64,000 nucleotides of DNA from Piper betle. Taxonomy: Eukaryota; Streptophyta; Magnoliopsida; Piperales; Piperaceae. The position numbers and the translations under genes are program-made. The stretch covers positions 232,211 through 296,210 of the forward strand of contig JAURVB010007694.1 of the NCBI GenBank assembly GCA_033002965.1, read 5' to 3'. Position 1 is the first letter of the stretch, and each line of letters begins with the position of its first letter. The notes beneath the pieces are model-generated. The model ran no database searches, was not told the origin of the DNA, and saw only the letters and a program-made list of their open reading frames with translations. Positions 11,670 through 24,480 of this stretch are shown in pieces.

Positions 11670-13880
11670 CATCTTTTACCAGACAACTGCTGCAGTGAGG
11701 CGCCCCGTTGCTGCTACACTGACATGAAGGTGTTGTTCCATCGGAAGATTACTGCCTTGCTGCTGTAGTAAGAAGGACACCCAAGACCACCGGCGTGGAG
11801 TTCGGAGTGGCCGCAACACAACACAACCCAGACTTGCTGCCGGACTTGCTGCCATTGTTAGAATTTTGCCAAGAGGCAGTGAGCGAAGTAGAGGAGAAAA
11901 CAGAGCAGGAAGCGGTAGCTAGTGGTCGATTTTGTGGATTTTTTACGACCAACGCCGGTTGTTTCTGGCTCTTCCTTGGTGTGAAAAATGAATTCAGAAA
12001 ATCAAATTTCAGATATGGGCCGGATTTCGAAGTCATTGTTGTAAAACCCACGATTCGAGTCAGGGTTTTATATTCAGAACCGGTCGGTTCGACCGTTATT
12101 TTCGAGTCGAGTCAGTTTCAGAACACGTGTACTGAGCCGACGCCGGTCTCATGTATGAGCCATGAGGGTCATGTGTACCCAAGTATATGATGATAACGTC
12201 ATGAACACAGCAGAAAAGAATGAGTTATCAAATATATGAGAGTATGCAGTTCATTTTTTTTATTATGATATATAATGGATCATAGAATTAGTTTTAGGCC
12301 GTTTACCACGTTAGGACGAGTTACAGGCATTTTGGGTGGGTTGATAGTTCTAGAGCATATCATTATGATTTTTTTGGTGTTGTTTGATTTTACGGGATTT
12401 TTCCCGATTTTTATGAATTTTTTTAGGATTTAATACGACTTAGTTATTATACTTGACTCGACCCGGAGACGAGTCAAGTCTTAATTACAAGTTTGCCACC
12501 CAACCATTTCTTCACCACCCCCGACCTTTTCTCCCCCACGCCCAAACCCTAACCGCCGCGCCGCCCCTGTTCGCGTGCCACCGCCGCCATGGCCGACGCC
12601 GCCTGGCCGACGATCGACGCCGCCCAGCCCTGCCACGGCGTCGCCCTGCCGCCCCAACCAGGCCCGGCCACGAGCTGGCTGCCACGACGTGAGGAAGCAG
12701 CGCCTTTGCGTCTTGCTTCCATCGCCAATCGCGCCGCCGGGCACCGTCGCCGCCGCGATCCAGCAGTCACCTTGGCACCCTCGACCCCTCAGCCGCCTTT
12801 CCCGACCGGAGCGGAGACCATCGCCGGCCTGGCTAGCCGGATCTAGCGACCCATCGCCGCCGCTCCATCTTAGCCTTTTTCCGGCGAGCCGCCACCTCCA
12901 TTGGCCACGCCGATGTTATAGATGCGTCGGGCTCACCGAGCCGGTTCCAATGGTACCCAACACGACCACTATACGGCCAGGAATCACCTCCGGCAACTCT
13001 CGCCGGAAAACCGCCAGAAGCTATCGGAAAACCACCGGAACCCGCCGGAAAACTGGAATTTCTGGAATTCGCTGGAATTCACCGGATCTTCCGCAGAGCT
13101 CACCCAGTTCGACTCGATCGAACGTCGGACGCCGATGAGTGCCGAATTGGAGCTCCGAGACGCGCGACGAAGCCCTAACCGTCGCAGATCGCTGACGACG
13201 TGAGGTATATAATTACCTCCGATTTAATTAGTTAAAATTGAGATGATTGTTAGCATAACATGCTACAATTGAGTAGTTGTCATGATGAATATTAGCATAG
13301 TATGCTAGATTTGATTAACTGTTTTGAGTAATGCCTAATTATGAGTGAAGGGATGATTGTATGATTTGAGTAATTGCGAATGAATAGTAAGTGATCTACT
13401 AAGGTAGATCAAGTCTCAGCATGATAAGTGATCTAACAAGATGAAGTAAATATGAGCATGCTAATCTAGTGTGATGTAAAAATACAGTAAAATTGGTATG
13501 AATAGGATTAGTTAGAATTATTTTTCATACTTACAATTATTTGATTGTTGATTGATGTTTATTGAGTTTGATGCATCATTTAGTTAGCGGGCGTTAGTAT
13601 TTAGTTTTGATGTGTAGGTACGGAGTAGGAGCTCGCCGCCTAGGCGCGATGACACGCTTGGAGCTTCTACCAGGTCCGTTTAGGACTCGACTCTGTTTTA
13701 CGTCTTTCTATTGTATGTTTATCTTATTATTTGCAGGACGGGTTAAGTGGCGTTTTATTGGATCCCACTTAACTCGGGCCATTTAACCGAACATTTTCCG
13801 GATTAATAACCCCTCGAGGATGAGATCCCTCGAGGTTGATTTCGAAAACAAGATCCACCAAAAGTTGCCTTCGGGCCTAT

Positions 13881-13887
13881 TATATAA
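13881..13887 (+). promoter_or_regulatory. Putative LTR TATA box (copy A)
   Basis: TATATAA in the context GGGCCTATTATATAA, which is conserved in the other copies: D about 40531-40544, F about 61994-62007, B about 32334-32347 in altered form, and C on the opposite strand. A position in the second half of the LTR, followed by a less conserved tract, fits a U3 promoter. This is inferred from sequence only. Confidence 0.5.
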
Positions 13888-13900
13888 CTCCCTACCCAAG

Positions 13901-13902
<2 letters not shown>

Positions 13903-13944
<42 letters not shown>
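13903..13944. repeat. (TA)21 microsatellite inside LTR A
   Basis: An uninterrupted 42-bp TA run. Copies B, D and F have only a short TATATATATG tract at this place, so it expanded in copy A. The equivalent place in LTR E received MULE II. Confidence 0.95.
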
Positions 13945-13947
<3 letters not shown>

Positions 13948-16145
13948 TTCTCGTTTTTGTGAGACGAGAGATGGAGAAATCGACTGCACGTACCATGCAG
14001 AGGATGCCGTGACAGTCAAAGCGGGCTCTGGATTAGTGCCAGCGGACTGTTCCATTCCCGAGGGATCCTGACAACTCCGCGTTTGAGTTCCTCACACCCG
14101 GAGAACGTGGAGGTTTACGGGTACTGTTTAGTATAGCGCATGTCCAGACTTGTGGTTCAAAGGGTACTAAAGGCGACTGCCTGAGAGTACTCGGCCTTCG
14201 TGCTCAAGGCCAGGAGAAATATGGTGGTAAGGAGAGGGCTTAGGATAAAGTTTCATGAGAAGTACTGAAAAAGAAGTGTCGAGAGCGGCATAGTACTAGC
14301 AGCAGATCAGTAAGTTCGGGATGCTACCGGGTCTGTAGCCCAGTGGCTCCTCAGTAGTGCCCTTCAGAGTGTTCACGTGGAGTATATGATGTTTTTTTAT
14401 ATGAGAGTTTGCTCTCATAGCCAGCTTGTTATAGTTATTTTATTTTTCGGACCAGTAACACTTGTTACTGACGTGTTTTTATACTATATGTAGGTAACAA
14501 TTACGAGTTGGAGGAGCCAGTTTGGACGGAGGAGCACGGTTGTCGCTTGCACACATGTTAGTCAATTGAGTGTTTATATTGTGTTATGATATTATTATAT
14601 GGTGTGAATAAATGCTTGAAACATGATGATGTGACGTGATTAATTGTTAAAATATAATGCTATGAGATGATGAAAAGCTAAGACATGATGACAAGAGGTG
14701 AGATGTGATCAGAGTACGCAGCAGAAGTGTGGCCCAAGTTTTATAATGAATATACGGTATATTAGATTATGTGTGATTAAAATTGTTGATATATGCATAT
14801 GTATTGGTGTGTGTTTGAATTGCATGTCATTCATGTAGTACCATGTTAGGGTTTGTGCATTCATCCATGCTTTGAAAGTGGTATCTTCATCTTAAGATGC
14901 CGAGATTGGATCCGCACGAGTTAGGTTCGGGTTCGGGTTAGCCGACCTAACCGGGGCCTGTAACATGCCGATTTGGTTCACGAGTGTGAACCGGATTTGG
15001 GGTGTTACAGTTGTTGCCGAAATTTTATCAGGAAGTTACCCACTGAAAAAGGGAGAAAACAGAGTAGGAAGTGGCAGCAAATAGTTGACTTCGCGACAGT
15101 TTTCCGATCAACGCCGGTCGTTCCCGGCCCAGATGTAGTCACCGACATGAAGCTGGCGAAGTGAACTACAAACAAAAATCATGTACCGCCGGAGTTCCTC
15201 ACAGCAGTTGCCGGGGAAAAATCAGAAAGTTGTTGATCGTAGCAGTGAAGCAGAAAAGTGCCGAAAAGCGACCAACTTTGGGCACTCCGTCTGGCCGGCC
15301 GGAGCCACTACCGACCGTTGGACCACTGTCAAAAGACCATGGGTCTGTGATATACAGTTCCGGGCAATCTCCGCCACCCTCTGCCACCAGAAAAGCTGCC
15401 AGTGGAGCCATCAAAACTGCCGTTGAATCGTCACTGCAGCTGGGTTGTCGGATCTGTTTACTGCTGACAGCATCCGCTCTTGTCGTGCCGAGACCAAATC
15501 CTTCTATCCCAGTCCGCGTGCGCGAAGTCAGACCGTGACCAATACAAAACCGCGACCCGGATTGGAGCTGACATGCTGTACACCATTTGCAGATCGGCAC
15601 ACACAGAGAGAAAGGAAGCTGACGTGCGCCATCCGGTCCAGTCCAACATTTGGTTGGTTTGAACAAACCTTCACCCGATTCAGTCTATTAACATTCTAGA
15701 AATAATTTAAAGGCCTTCTAGACCTCTAATCAAGGCGAAACTTGATATCCCACTATTTTTTGGATGCTCTGGACGCAGTGGTTGAGTTCTTTTGAGGATT
15801 TAAAGATCAGAAAGGGACAAACTAAGGCATTGGGGACAATCATTTCAAAGGAAAATTTATTTAAAGGCGGCAATATTCACGGTATTGTGTAAAGTGTATA
15901 ATTAAAAGAAAAATAGCGGATTGTGAGTATTATCTCACCATGGATTGACTTAAGGATTCAAGTTGAACCCTAAGGAACCACGTAAAAACTTTCCTTCATG
16001 TCATTTTGGTGTTCGTGATATTTTTTATTTCCATCGCACTATCTCTTTGCACAGCAAGGGCGCCTCGGTCCCTTTCAACTCTCAAACCCGGGTCGAAAAA
16101 GACGCAGCCCGCAGGGGGCAGACGATCCCGTGCCTGAACAACAAT

Positions 16146-18370
16146 ACTCTCATGTTTGTAAAATGAAACCCTCATATATTTATAATAAGCTTATGTAGGG
16201 CTTATATAATATATTTTTCTGGAGCTTAGCTTTTAAAAACTATCGGGGGATCTCAACCTTGAAGTTTGTTAAAATGCAGAAAACTTGGTGAAATGGCACA
16301 ATATTGTAGGAATCCAATAAATCGCTATCGACGTCGTCCTACATCCAAAACTCAATAAAACTTGACATTTGAAAAGCCAATCAAAGATGAAACAGAAGAG
16401 TCCTACAAACTTGAATGAGTGAAACTCCTTATCCCAAATTGGCGAACTCACCCCACGTAACCCAACAAGAACATAAACCCAAATCACGATTGGAATACAT
16501 TGGCACACAAAATGAGGCAATGCCTCCACACATGCATCCCTAAGAAAATTTACTCTAAGGGTTTGGTATAAAAATTGGCAAGTGCTAGACTATGGGCCAA
16601 CATGGTAAACAATGCCTACTAAGGTCGAGCTAATGTGCTAGGAACAGTGTTCCTGGGTCACTCAACAACGTTGCTAAGTATCATTTCTGAACTTGAAGAG
16701 TCCAAATGAACTTGGGTAAGAGGATGTAGTTAGACAACATAGTGGGCTTGAATCTAATAAAATTTTTTAAGTCTACAATTTAAGTATTTGGGCATGTTTA
16801 CCTTGGCAATGGAAGGTATTGGCTAGGTCATTTCTGGAGCTAGTGGCCTATTTAGCTTGGAAAAAGCCTAACTCACGGTCTATTGAGCCAAATGCTCCCA
16901 AATTTTACCATGGTGTTAAATGGATAAAACATAAGGTTTGGGAAAAATTTCATGGAATTTAGTCACCATTTGTCTAGGTTTTTAGATTTTACATCCGGAG
17001 CTAAATAACTAGGTTTTCACCATACATTCCTACTCAATCTTGAAAACCGATTAAGGTAACCACCTAAATGAATTTTAATTATTTCCAAAACTTATAGGAT
17101 TTTATCAGAAAATTATGGAGTCCTTATGTAACTTTTACATATTTTATTAATCACTTTTAGTTACCTTAGTACGAAGCACAATCTCAGAGCATGACAAAGC
17201 AGACATGATCACAGCACACCCACCAAGCAATTAAGGGTTTTGTTTATGCTCTCTAAGTGGTTATTTTGGTGTGAATATTTACAAGACAACCAAAACATAG
17301 ATCAACAAGCATAAAAAGTATGGACATCATTAAAAACCAGAATTAGGGTGTAAAAATGGGGGAATGAGGCGGTCATGTTACAGGGATCATGAAAGTTGTC
17401 ATCTTTTGCCAAGTTTGGCACCCCCTACATGCATATATAAATCATAATAGGCAAAGTGATCAACCTTAAAAATTTATATCTGACTGTGATGAGTGCAAAA
17501 AAATAAGAATTATGCAAGAAAGATATCTACAATGCACGATATGATTTTTACGGTAAAGTAGTGCATATACACAACATCCAATCACTCAAAAATTCATATC
17601 TATTTTTATGCATAAGAAAATGATATGTTTTCAATTCCTAATGACTTGTAAAACAGGTAGATACATGATAAAAATATAAAATAAATGCAAACAAGAACAC
17701 ATACAAACATACTATAATACAAACTATGGGGAGAGGTGGAAAGGGAGGACCAAGGGGAGGTCTCTTGGGCCTTCCTACCCCATGACCTACGATCCTAGGA
17801 GGCTAGGCTTGGCTAGGAAGGGCATGGAGAGGCGGGAAGGCCTAAAGATGAAGAGGGGAAGCCAAGGAGCAAGGAGGAGGATGTGAGAAGATGAGGAAAG
17901 AAGTGAAAAAGGGAAATGACATGGTTTTTTTTAAAAAAAGGAAAGCTCTCAACCACTAGGGGCATGACTTGGTGATGTCATAGGTAAGGTGTCATACTTA
18001 TGATGTGTTGGTACTATATCTAATGAGGTGTGGGTTGACCCAAAATCCAAAAACTTAAGATTTTACCCTAAGTGGCTGGGATGGCCTTGGGAACCGTGCC
18101 ACAAGTCCCATAGGGTGTAGGACTGTTTGAAAGAACTTCCAAACACATGGTAAGCAACCAAAATATGTATGGGATATGATCCTAACATCACCTACACCCG
18201 ACTCGACCGAACAAAATGTAAACAGGCCGGGCACGTAGCTTCCAAACAGGCATATCAAGCACTAAAAAGGCTAAGACAGGGCAGACACACACCATATGAT
18301 ACTCGAACGACATCAAGAAGGGCTAGATTAAACTAACCTGATCTTGGTCAAGACCCAACCTCAAACAGAT
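16146..18370 (-). repeat. Old gypsy-type LTR, second part
   Basis: It resumes the alignment with the chromovirus LTR that broke at 5326. Shared stretches are 'ggagcttagcttttaaaa' with 'ggatctcaaccttgaagttt', and later 'tacatccggagctaaataactag' and 'catcaagaagggctaga'. The alignment runs to about 80 bp before the expected LTR end, where the next LTR begins at 18371. Together with 4069-5326 it is one LTR of about 3.5 kb. No gene is seen; the frames at 16269-16529 and 18055-18258 have no recognisable motif. Confidence 0.65.
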
Positions 18371-21300
18371 TATAACACCTAAATTCGGCCTAAAGGAATG
18401 GACAGAATTGTGATATTATAAGTTGGAAGTTACTCATTGGGCTACCACATATACACTTTACAAAAGTAGATTTCAACCCTCCAAGAGTCATAAGACGACA
18501 CCATATTAAGCTTTCATAGAATGCGTGCAGAGTTCATACTACATAGGATGGATCTTAGACTAAAGATTCCTATATGATCACCCCTAGACATAACAATGAC
18601 AGAACTTCCCCTGTGATTATGAGTGGTGACTTTAAAGATGCGTATGATCACTCCCAACTGCAAAAGAGGTGCACCTTTTTTATAGTTTTGAGGTTACATG
18701 TTGTGGCATGATGCATTTTTTACTACTAGTTCAAGTGATTGGATTAGGTGACTTAATTACTTAGATGCGGATGAGTGCGACGTATTTGTGTTCCACATAT
18801 CCCATAAGAGTATTACATAAATAACACAACATCATTAGATGCTAGGGCTTCATAACCTAACACCTGGACTTCACGTAGGCAAGTAGTATGATCTGTTAGC
18901 ACCTGCTACCCACGTCACTCTTACTCATACATAGTTGCAGCCAAATACATTCAGTGTATTTGGATTTGCTACTCGTCATGTTATGAGACTATGGGGCTTA
19001 TATACATTATAATGATAGTTAGCCTTCGCCAAAGTTTAACCACTCCACGACAATAAAATAAAAATAAAACAAAGTAAACATGCATGCATAGGCATCATGG
19101 AATAACACTCCCAAAATCATACATGGTTCACATAAGCTTAGGGCACATGTCCGTCATACGGTCATCTATCAAAATATAAGTCCCAAATACATACAAATAA
19201 ACACATCACACACACCCCACCACTACTGCTAAGCCACCAGATCTATGTGCCTAAGCCAGCCAATGCCAGGGAACCTCACCGATATATAATACGTAAACAC
19301 GTTAGGAATCAAATAAATTTGATTACTAGTCTAAAATAACTATTGGTAAATACAATACTAGAAAATGGGTATTCCATTACGCACAAGACTTTACAAAACT
19401 TCAGAATGCCTCACACCGGCGATAAGCAATTAACATCCTAAAAATGTCAGTGCGCACACATGACTAAAATTCATATGTCATATGACAAATTACACCCTTA
19501 CAACTTCCATATAAAGCCCACCACAATACTTAGGTGGAAATAGGGAAAAATTAGGTTAGTACCAAAAATTTTGGAAATGCACTGCGTTAAGCAGTAGCGT
19601 CTTACTCTGCACTAGCTCAGGGTTTGAAGGATTACTAGTGTGATTTCATAATACATGTACACTCTCTTGACTTAAAATTGTAAACCCCCATATTTATACT
19701 TAGTAGGATTGGGTAGGGACTTGTATAATAAAGTTTCTAGAGCTTCACTTTTAAAACCATCAAGGGGGTCTCAACCTTGAAGTTTTATTAAATTTTGGAG
19801 AAATCGCGATTATATGGCCTGACATAGGAAGGAACCAATAAAATACTGCCGATGTTATCCTACATCTAAAATGTGATTAAACTTGATATTCAAGGAGTCA
19901 AGTAGAGATGAAGCAAAGGAGAGTCCTTAAGACCTATATGAGTGGAGCTCTATATCCTAAGTCAGTGAGCTCAAACCATGCATCCTAGCATAGAGATGGA
20001 ACTAAATCAAGCTCGGATCACATTGGCAAGCACATCAAGGCAAGGCCTCCACAACTCATATAAAACAATTAATTATCATAATTAGGTGTTTAAAGGTAGT
20101 GTTAAACCATATTAAGTGGCTTAATCCTTGTTCAAGGTTTCATGTTCACTTAGTCAAACTTGTCCAATTCTAGGGTTTTATCAAATGTCGGACAATTTTT
20201 CGAATGGGACAAACAATGCCTAAATGGATTGAAATTTAGGCATGTGGGCCCTAACACTCTATGGCTGATGGGGATGTATTACTAAATCTTTCCCATGGGC
20301 CAATAATGGTGAACAAGGCTCACTAAGATGAGGCTAAGGTATTGGGAACAGTACTCGCGAGTGGCGCACCAAAGTTGATAAGGATTGTTCATGGGCTTAA
20401 ACACTCCAAAATGGTCCTGAATAAGTGAAAGTAGTTATAAAATACCATGTTCTTGAAACCAGAGAAGTTTCAAGTGCCAATTCCAAGTGGTTGGGCCTTA
20501 GTGGGCTTGGCAAGGGATAGTCTTGGCTAGGTCATTTCTGGAGCTGGTGTAACCTAACAAGTTTAGGAAATTCATAACTCGTGATGTACTAACCCATTGG
20601 CTCCAAAATTTGGATAAAAAGCTATTCGGACAAATCCTAAGCTGTGGGATAAATTTCATCCAAATCAATAACCATTTTCCTATACTTTTGGATTTTACAT
20701 CCGGACCCAAGGAACTAGAGTTTCACCCTTTATTCTTACATAGTCCGGATCAGCAACCAAGAAGACACCCTAAATGATTTTTATTAAACACCAAAATTGA
20801 AAATTTTATTTGAGACAGTTAAGGAATCTGTAAATAAATATATATATATATATATTTTAATGTATTTGAGGTTGCTCAATAAGGAGCCCAATCCGGAACA
20901 TGGCAGAATAGCCACACAAAATGGCATGCACAATATATAGTTTTGTTCATACGCTTTAGGTTGTTAAATTAAGCTTATTATTTTTAATGGAAAAGAGTAC
21001 CAATACATCAATAAACAAGCACAAGTATGACTACAAAATATTACTAAATCAGGGAGTAAAAATTAGATAATGTGGCAGCATGGTCACTGGAACCATCAAA
21101 GCTACCGACTTTCACCAATTTTGGCCACCTTTAATGCATTTAGACACCAAAACAGCAGGCGTTTACAACATCAAATATGTACATCTATGTTTTTTTAGTG
21201 TAAAAAGACCTAAAACATGCAAAAAGAAGATCTACACAGCAAGTTATCATTTTTATGGTGAAATAGTGAATGGTTGTGATAACAGTGCTTGGAAGGGTAT

Positions 21301-22034
21301 GGAAGAGAGTAAGGAGCAAGGGGGAGGCGAGGGAAGCAAGAACCAAAGGGGGAAAATAGTAGAGGCTTGGCCTCTATTTATAGACCAAAATAGAGGCTAG
21401 TGCAAAGATGCCTTTGCACTGAGTTCTACTAGCCTAGACCACAAGAAGCCGAGAAACCATGCACTAATGGCGTGAACCGAATTGCACGCTATCGTGGAGT
21501 CAACTTTCGAGTGCAAAGGCACTAGGACAACGCCATTGCACTGAGCGTAAAGAGAGGGAAAGTCAAAAGTTTAGGTGCAAGGGTGCTGGACCAATGCCAT
21601 TGTGCTCAGACTAAATTTCCAAAACCCTAAAAGGCTGGCGCAATGGCACTTGGGCACCACCTTTGCATCGGAACCAGAAATCAAACACTTAGGATTTTAC
21701 CCAAAGGCAGACCAAGGTAACCTTGGGAGCTGCATTACGGGTCCTGCAAGAGCTAGGATCAACCGAGAAGGTTTCAAACATGCAACAACACACTCTAGAT
21801 GCGTGAGTGACTCAGTCCTACGCTCTAACTAGACTCAATTTGACCAAACCAAAAATAAAAGGGTCGGGCACAAAGTAGCCAATAGGGGTACCAAAGCCAA
21901 AGGAAGGTAGAGTAGGGTAATGACATACCATACCATACTCGAATCATGGCAAGAAGGGCTAGACCCTGCTATGTTGATTCGTGTAACAAGCATACAGACT
22001 CAAAAACCCTCGGGTGGAGGGCACGATTTTTACA
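18371..22034 (-). repeat. Chromovirus 3' LTR, about 3.66 kb
   Basis: On the minus strand it begins TGTAAAAATCGTGCCC and ends GGTGTTATA, where the other LTR has GTGTTACA. Its first 1.7 kb in plus coordinates is repeated at 27550-29220. The outer end resembles that of solo-LTR family A-H (GTGTTACA). No open frame is recognisable; the short frame at 21080-21400 is not supported as a gene. Confidence 0.82.
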
Positions 22035-22036
22035 AG

Positions 22037-22050
22037 CTCCACCACTTAGA
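22037..22050 (-). other. Polypurine tract of the chromovirus
   Basis: On the minus strand the sequence just before the 3' LTR reads AAGTGGTGGAGC, downstream of 'ttcgggacgaaattt', a run often seen at the 3' end of plant gypsy elements. It would prime second-strand synthesis. Confidence 0.65.
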
Positions 22051-22179
22051 AAAATTTCGTCCCGAAATTTCCTCCACTTAAGGGGTTACTAACGTAGACA
22101 CGCATCACAACATACCACATACAATAGAACACAACCGAGGAAACAACGAGCATGCTAATACCTCAAGTCATCATCCTCC

Positions 22180-22906
22180 GTAGGGAAGAGTTTGGGGAAA
22201 TGCTGCCGCATCTCATCCTCACACTCCCACGTGGCCTTCTCAACATCCTGCCGCAACCAAACTACATTCATTAGAGGCAATTCCTTCCTAGAGAGAGTCT
22301 TCACAGACCGGTTGAGAATCTGCGTAGGCTCCTCCTCGTAGGATAGGTCAGGTTAGATGTCGAGATCCTCATACTGTAGCTGCATGATCCATCTAGCACA
22401 TACTTCTTCAGTATGGAGATGTGGAACACCAAATGCACGACTAACAAAGTGGGTGGTAGTGGAAGCTCACAAGCAACCTCACCAACTCCCCTCAACACCT
22501 CGAACAGGCCAATATTTCTTGGACTCAGCTTGCCCTACCTCCCAAAATACACACCTCCTTTAGTCGGTGAGACTTTCAGGAAGACGAGATCCTCGGGAGC
22601 AAAAGTGACATCCCTACACCAATGATCTATATACTCCCACTATCTGTCCTAAGCTGCTAGTAGCCTCTGACATATCATCTCCACCATTCTCTAGGAGTCT
22701 TGAAGCAACCCTGGTCTAACTAACCATAGCTCACCATCCTCTAGCCAACATGTCAGATATCTACAAGGTCTACAATATAATGCCTCAAAGGATGCCATCC
22801 CGATACTGGCTTGGTAGCTATTGTTATATTCAAACTCCACCAACGGAAGGTACTCCTCCCATGATCCACCGAAGTCCATCATACATGACTGGAGCAAGTC
22901 CTCCAT
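22180..22906 (-). pseudogene. Gypsy integrase C-terminal part with chromodomain-like tail
   Basis: 22691-22906 gives the integrase piece WEEYLPLVEFEYNNSYQAS followed by SFEALYCRPCR, a hallmark of gypsy integrase. 22301-22498 contains HLVFHISILKKYV, the usual link before the chromodomain. Continuing to about 22180 on the minus strand, the frame reads VKTLSRKELPLMNVVWL and then VEKATWECEDEMRQHFP, which fits chromovirus chromodomains. A stop occurs near 22350 (after EDLDI), and other frame breaks lie between the blocks. In intact elements the chromodomain helps direct integration to particular chromatin. Confidence 0.85.
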
Positions 22907-24480
22907 AATCTAAATCATCCTCTCATACTGGCCATTAGTCTATGATGATAAGTTGTGATGAACTTGGTCTCCACCCCAAGTTCTCTCTGGAAAGATCTCC
23001 AAAAGGGAGAGGTGAATCTAAGTCCCTATTAGATATAATCTCCCTAGGAACTCTATGGAGTTTGACAATCTAGTATCAGTATACTCTGGACAGCATAAAT
23101 ACTAGATAGGTCATACAAATTAGTATGAAATTCGTCGATTTTCTCAAAATCTATTGACAACAATCCATATTGCGTCCATTCAATGTCTCAAAGGGGGTAG
23201 ATGCATGATGAAGTCGCATGTGATGCAATCCCACTTCCACTCAGGTGGTGGCAACAACTGCAACAAATCTCCAGTGCTCAATCTTGACCTGCTAACACAC
23301 AATATATCGCAACAGAGTGTCGAGGACGTACTTCTTCAGCCCTAGCCACCAATAAGATTGGCATAGGTTGTGATACATCTTCACTAAGACCAAATGGACT
23401 GTGAACCTCTAATAATGGACCTCGTGCAAAATGTCTTCATGCAATTATGGATAATCTACAACATCTAGAACATACAGTCGTCCTCTCATCAGTGCAAACC
23501 ATCAACCTCTCTAACTAAACTGGAGTGTCCCTTGTACAAACTACTCCTCGGGCAATAGATCAACTGCCTAGGCCTACCTGTGTGATCTATCATAGTCATA
23601 CTGATAGTCAGTCTTGCCAACACTGCCATAAGATATCAATCAGCTACATCCTCTCTCTGATCCTCATACTGCATCCCCATGGCTGCCAATCTGGCTCCAC
23701 ATACTACTTATCTCCTGCTTAGGGCATTTGCAACCACATTTGCCATATCCGGATGGTAGGCAATATTAATTTAATAGTCAGTGAAGAACTCCAACCACCT
23801 GGGTTGTCTATTGTTCAAGTCCTTTTGTATGAAGATGTACTTTAAGTTCTTATGATTGGTGAAGAGTTGGAGCAACACTCCATATGCGTAGTGAAAACAT
23901 GACCGCTGCAAGCTCCAAATTGTGTGTAAGATAGTTCTACTCATGAACTTTTAGCTATTGTGACACATAGGCAATCACTCTACCCCTCTACATCAATACA
24001 TATCTCAGTCCAATACTGGGGGCATCACTATATACCACGAAATCATCATGGCTGTCTGGTAAACTCAATACTAGTGTGGTAGTGAGTCTCTCGAGAGTTT
24101 GAAAATTATACTCACATGCATCTGTGCATACGAAGCACTTCTCCTTCATATATGAACCGTGTGAGAAGGGTTATTAAGGAAGAGAAACCATATATGAACC
24201 TCCAATAATAATTGGGCAATTCTATAAAACTCCCTATCTCTGTAGCCATAGTAGGTTACACCCACATCAATACTTCCTCGACCTTGGCTGGATCCACTGT
24301 GATTCCAGCCGTTGATACATGTCCCAAAAGAACCACCTCAGACAGTCAAAACTCACTCTTGGAGGGGTTTGCATATAGGCGATGCTCCCATAGAGTCTAC
24401 AAAGCAATCCTCAAGTATGTCTCGTGCTCTTCTTTGGACCTCGTTTAAATAAAGCTGTCATCCACAAATACTATCACAAA
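22907..24480 (-). pseudogene. Gypsy RNase H and integrase core region, decayed
   Basis: The stretch lies between a clear reverse transcriptase and a clear integrase end, in the right order for the missing RNase H and integrase core. Just beyond 24481 the minus strand reads a stop, then FVIVFVDDSFI, the catalytic DD box. Beyond that I see only short decayed pieces with many stops. Plus-strand frames at 23154-23722 and 24212-24448 are antisense shadows. Confidence 0.6.

Larger units (their letters stand above)
12040..15009 (+). mobile_element. Solo LTR copy A, gypsy-type family
   Basis: It starts TGTAAAACCC and ends GGGGTGTTACA, 2,970 bp. Flanks are ATTGT on the left and GTTGT on the right, a 5-bp duplication with one mismatch. 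Related copies in this window are B, C, D, E, F, G and fragment H. No internal retroviral genes lie next to any of them, so they are solo LTRs. Sense is inferred as plus because the chromovirus LTR at 18371-22034 has the same kind of ends in sense orientation. Internal landmarks are a GC-rich segment (12540-13150), AG/GTATAATT near 13200, an exon-like 56 bp (about 13617-13672), a TATA-like TATATAA (13881-13887), and an expanded (TA)21 just after it. Confidence 0.85.
5327..16140. mobile_element. Solo-LTR-like element X with TSD ACAAT, carrying two nested insertions
   Basis: It begins TGTTTCCAC and ends GCCTGAACA, so the termini are TGTT...AACA. It is flanked by the direct repeat ACAAT at 5322-5326 and 16141-16145. 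With the copia element (6697-11669) and LTR A (12040-15009) removed, about 2.9 kb remains in three pieces: 5327-6696, 11670-12039 and 15010-16140. No reverse transcriptase, gag or primer site is seen in it, so a solo LTR or non-coding LTR-like element fits best. A module ('ggagaaaacagag' plus 'caacgccggt') recurs near 11880-11970 and 15050-15125, and a weaker relative lies near 6300-6360. The 143-codon frame at 6088-6519 is not recognised as a protein. Confidence 0.7.

Noticed and set aside
13783..14055. Frame with Tyr-Ile repeats
   Set aside because: The repeats are translation of the (TA)n tract in LTR A; the same occurs at 30101-30602 and 46591-46908.
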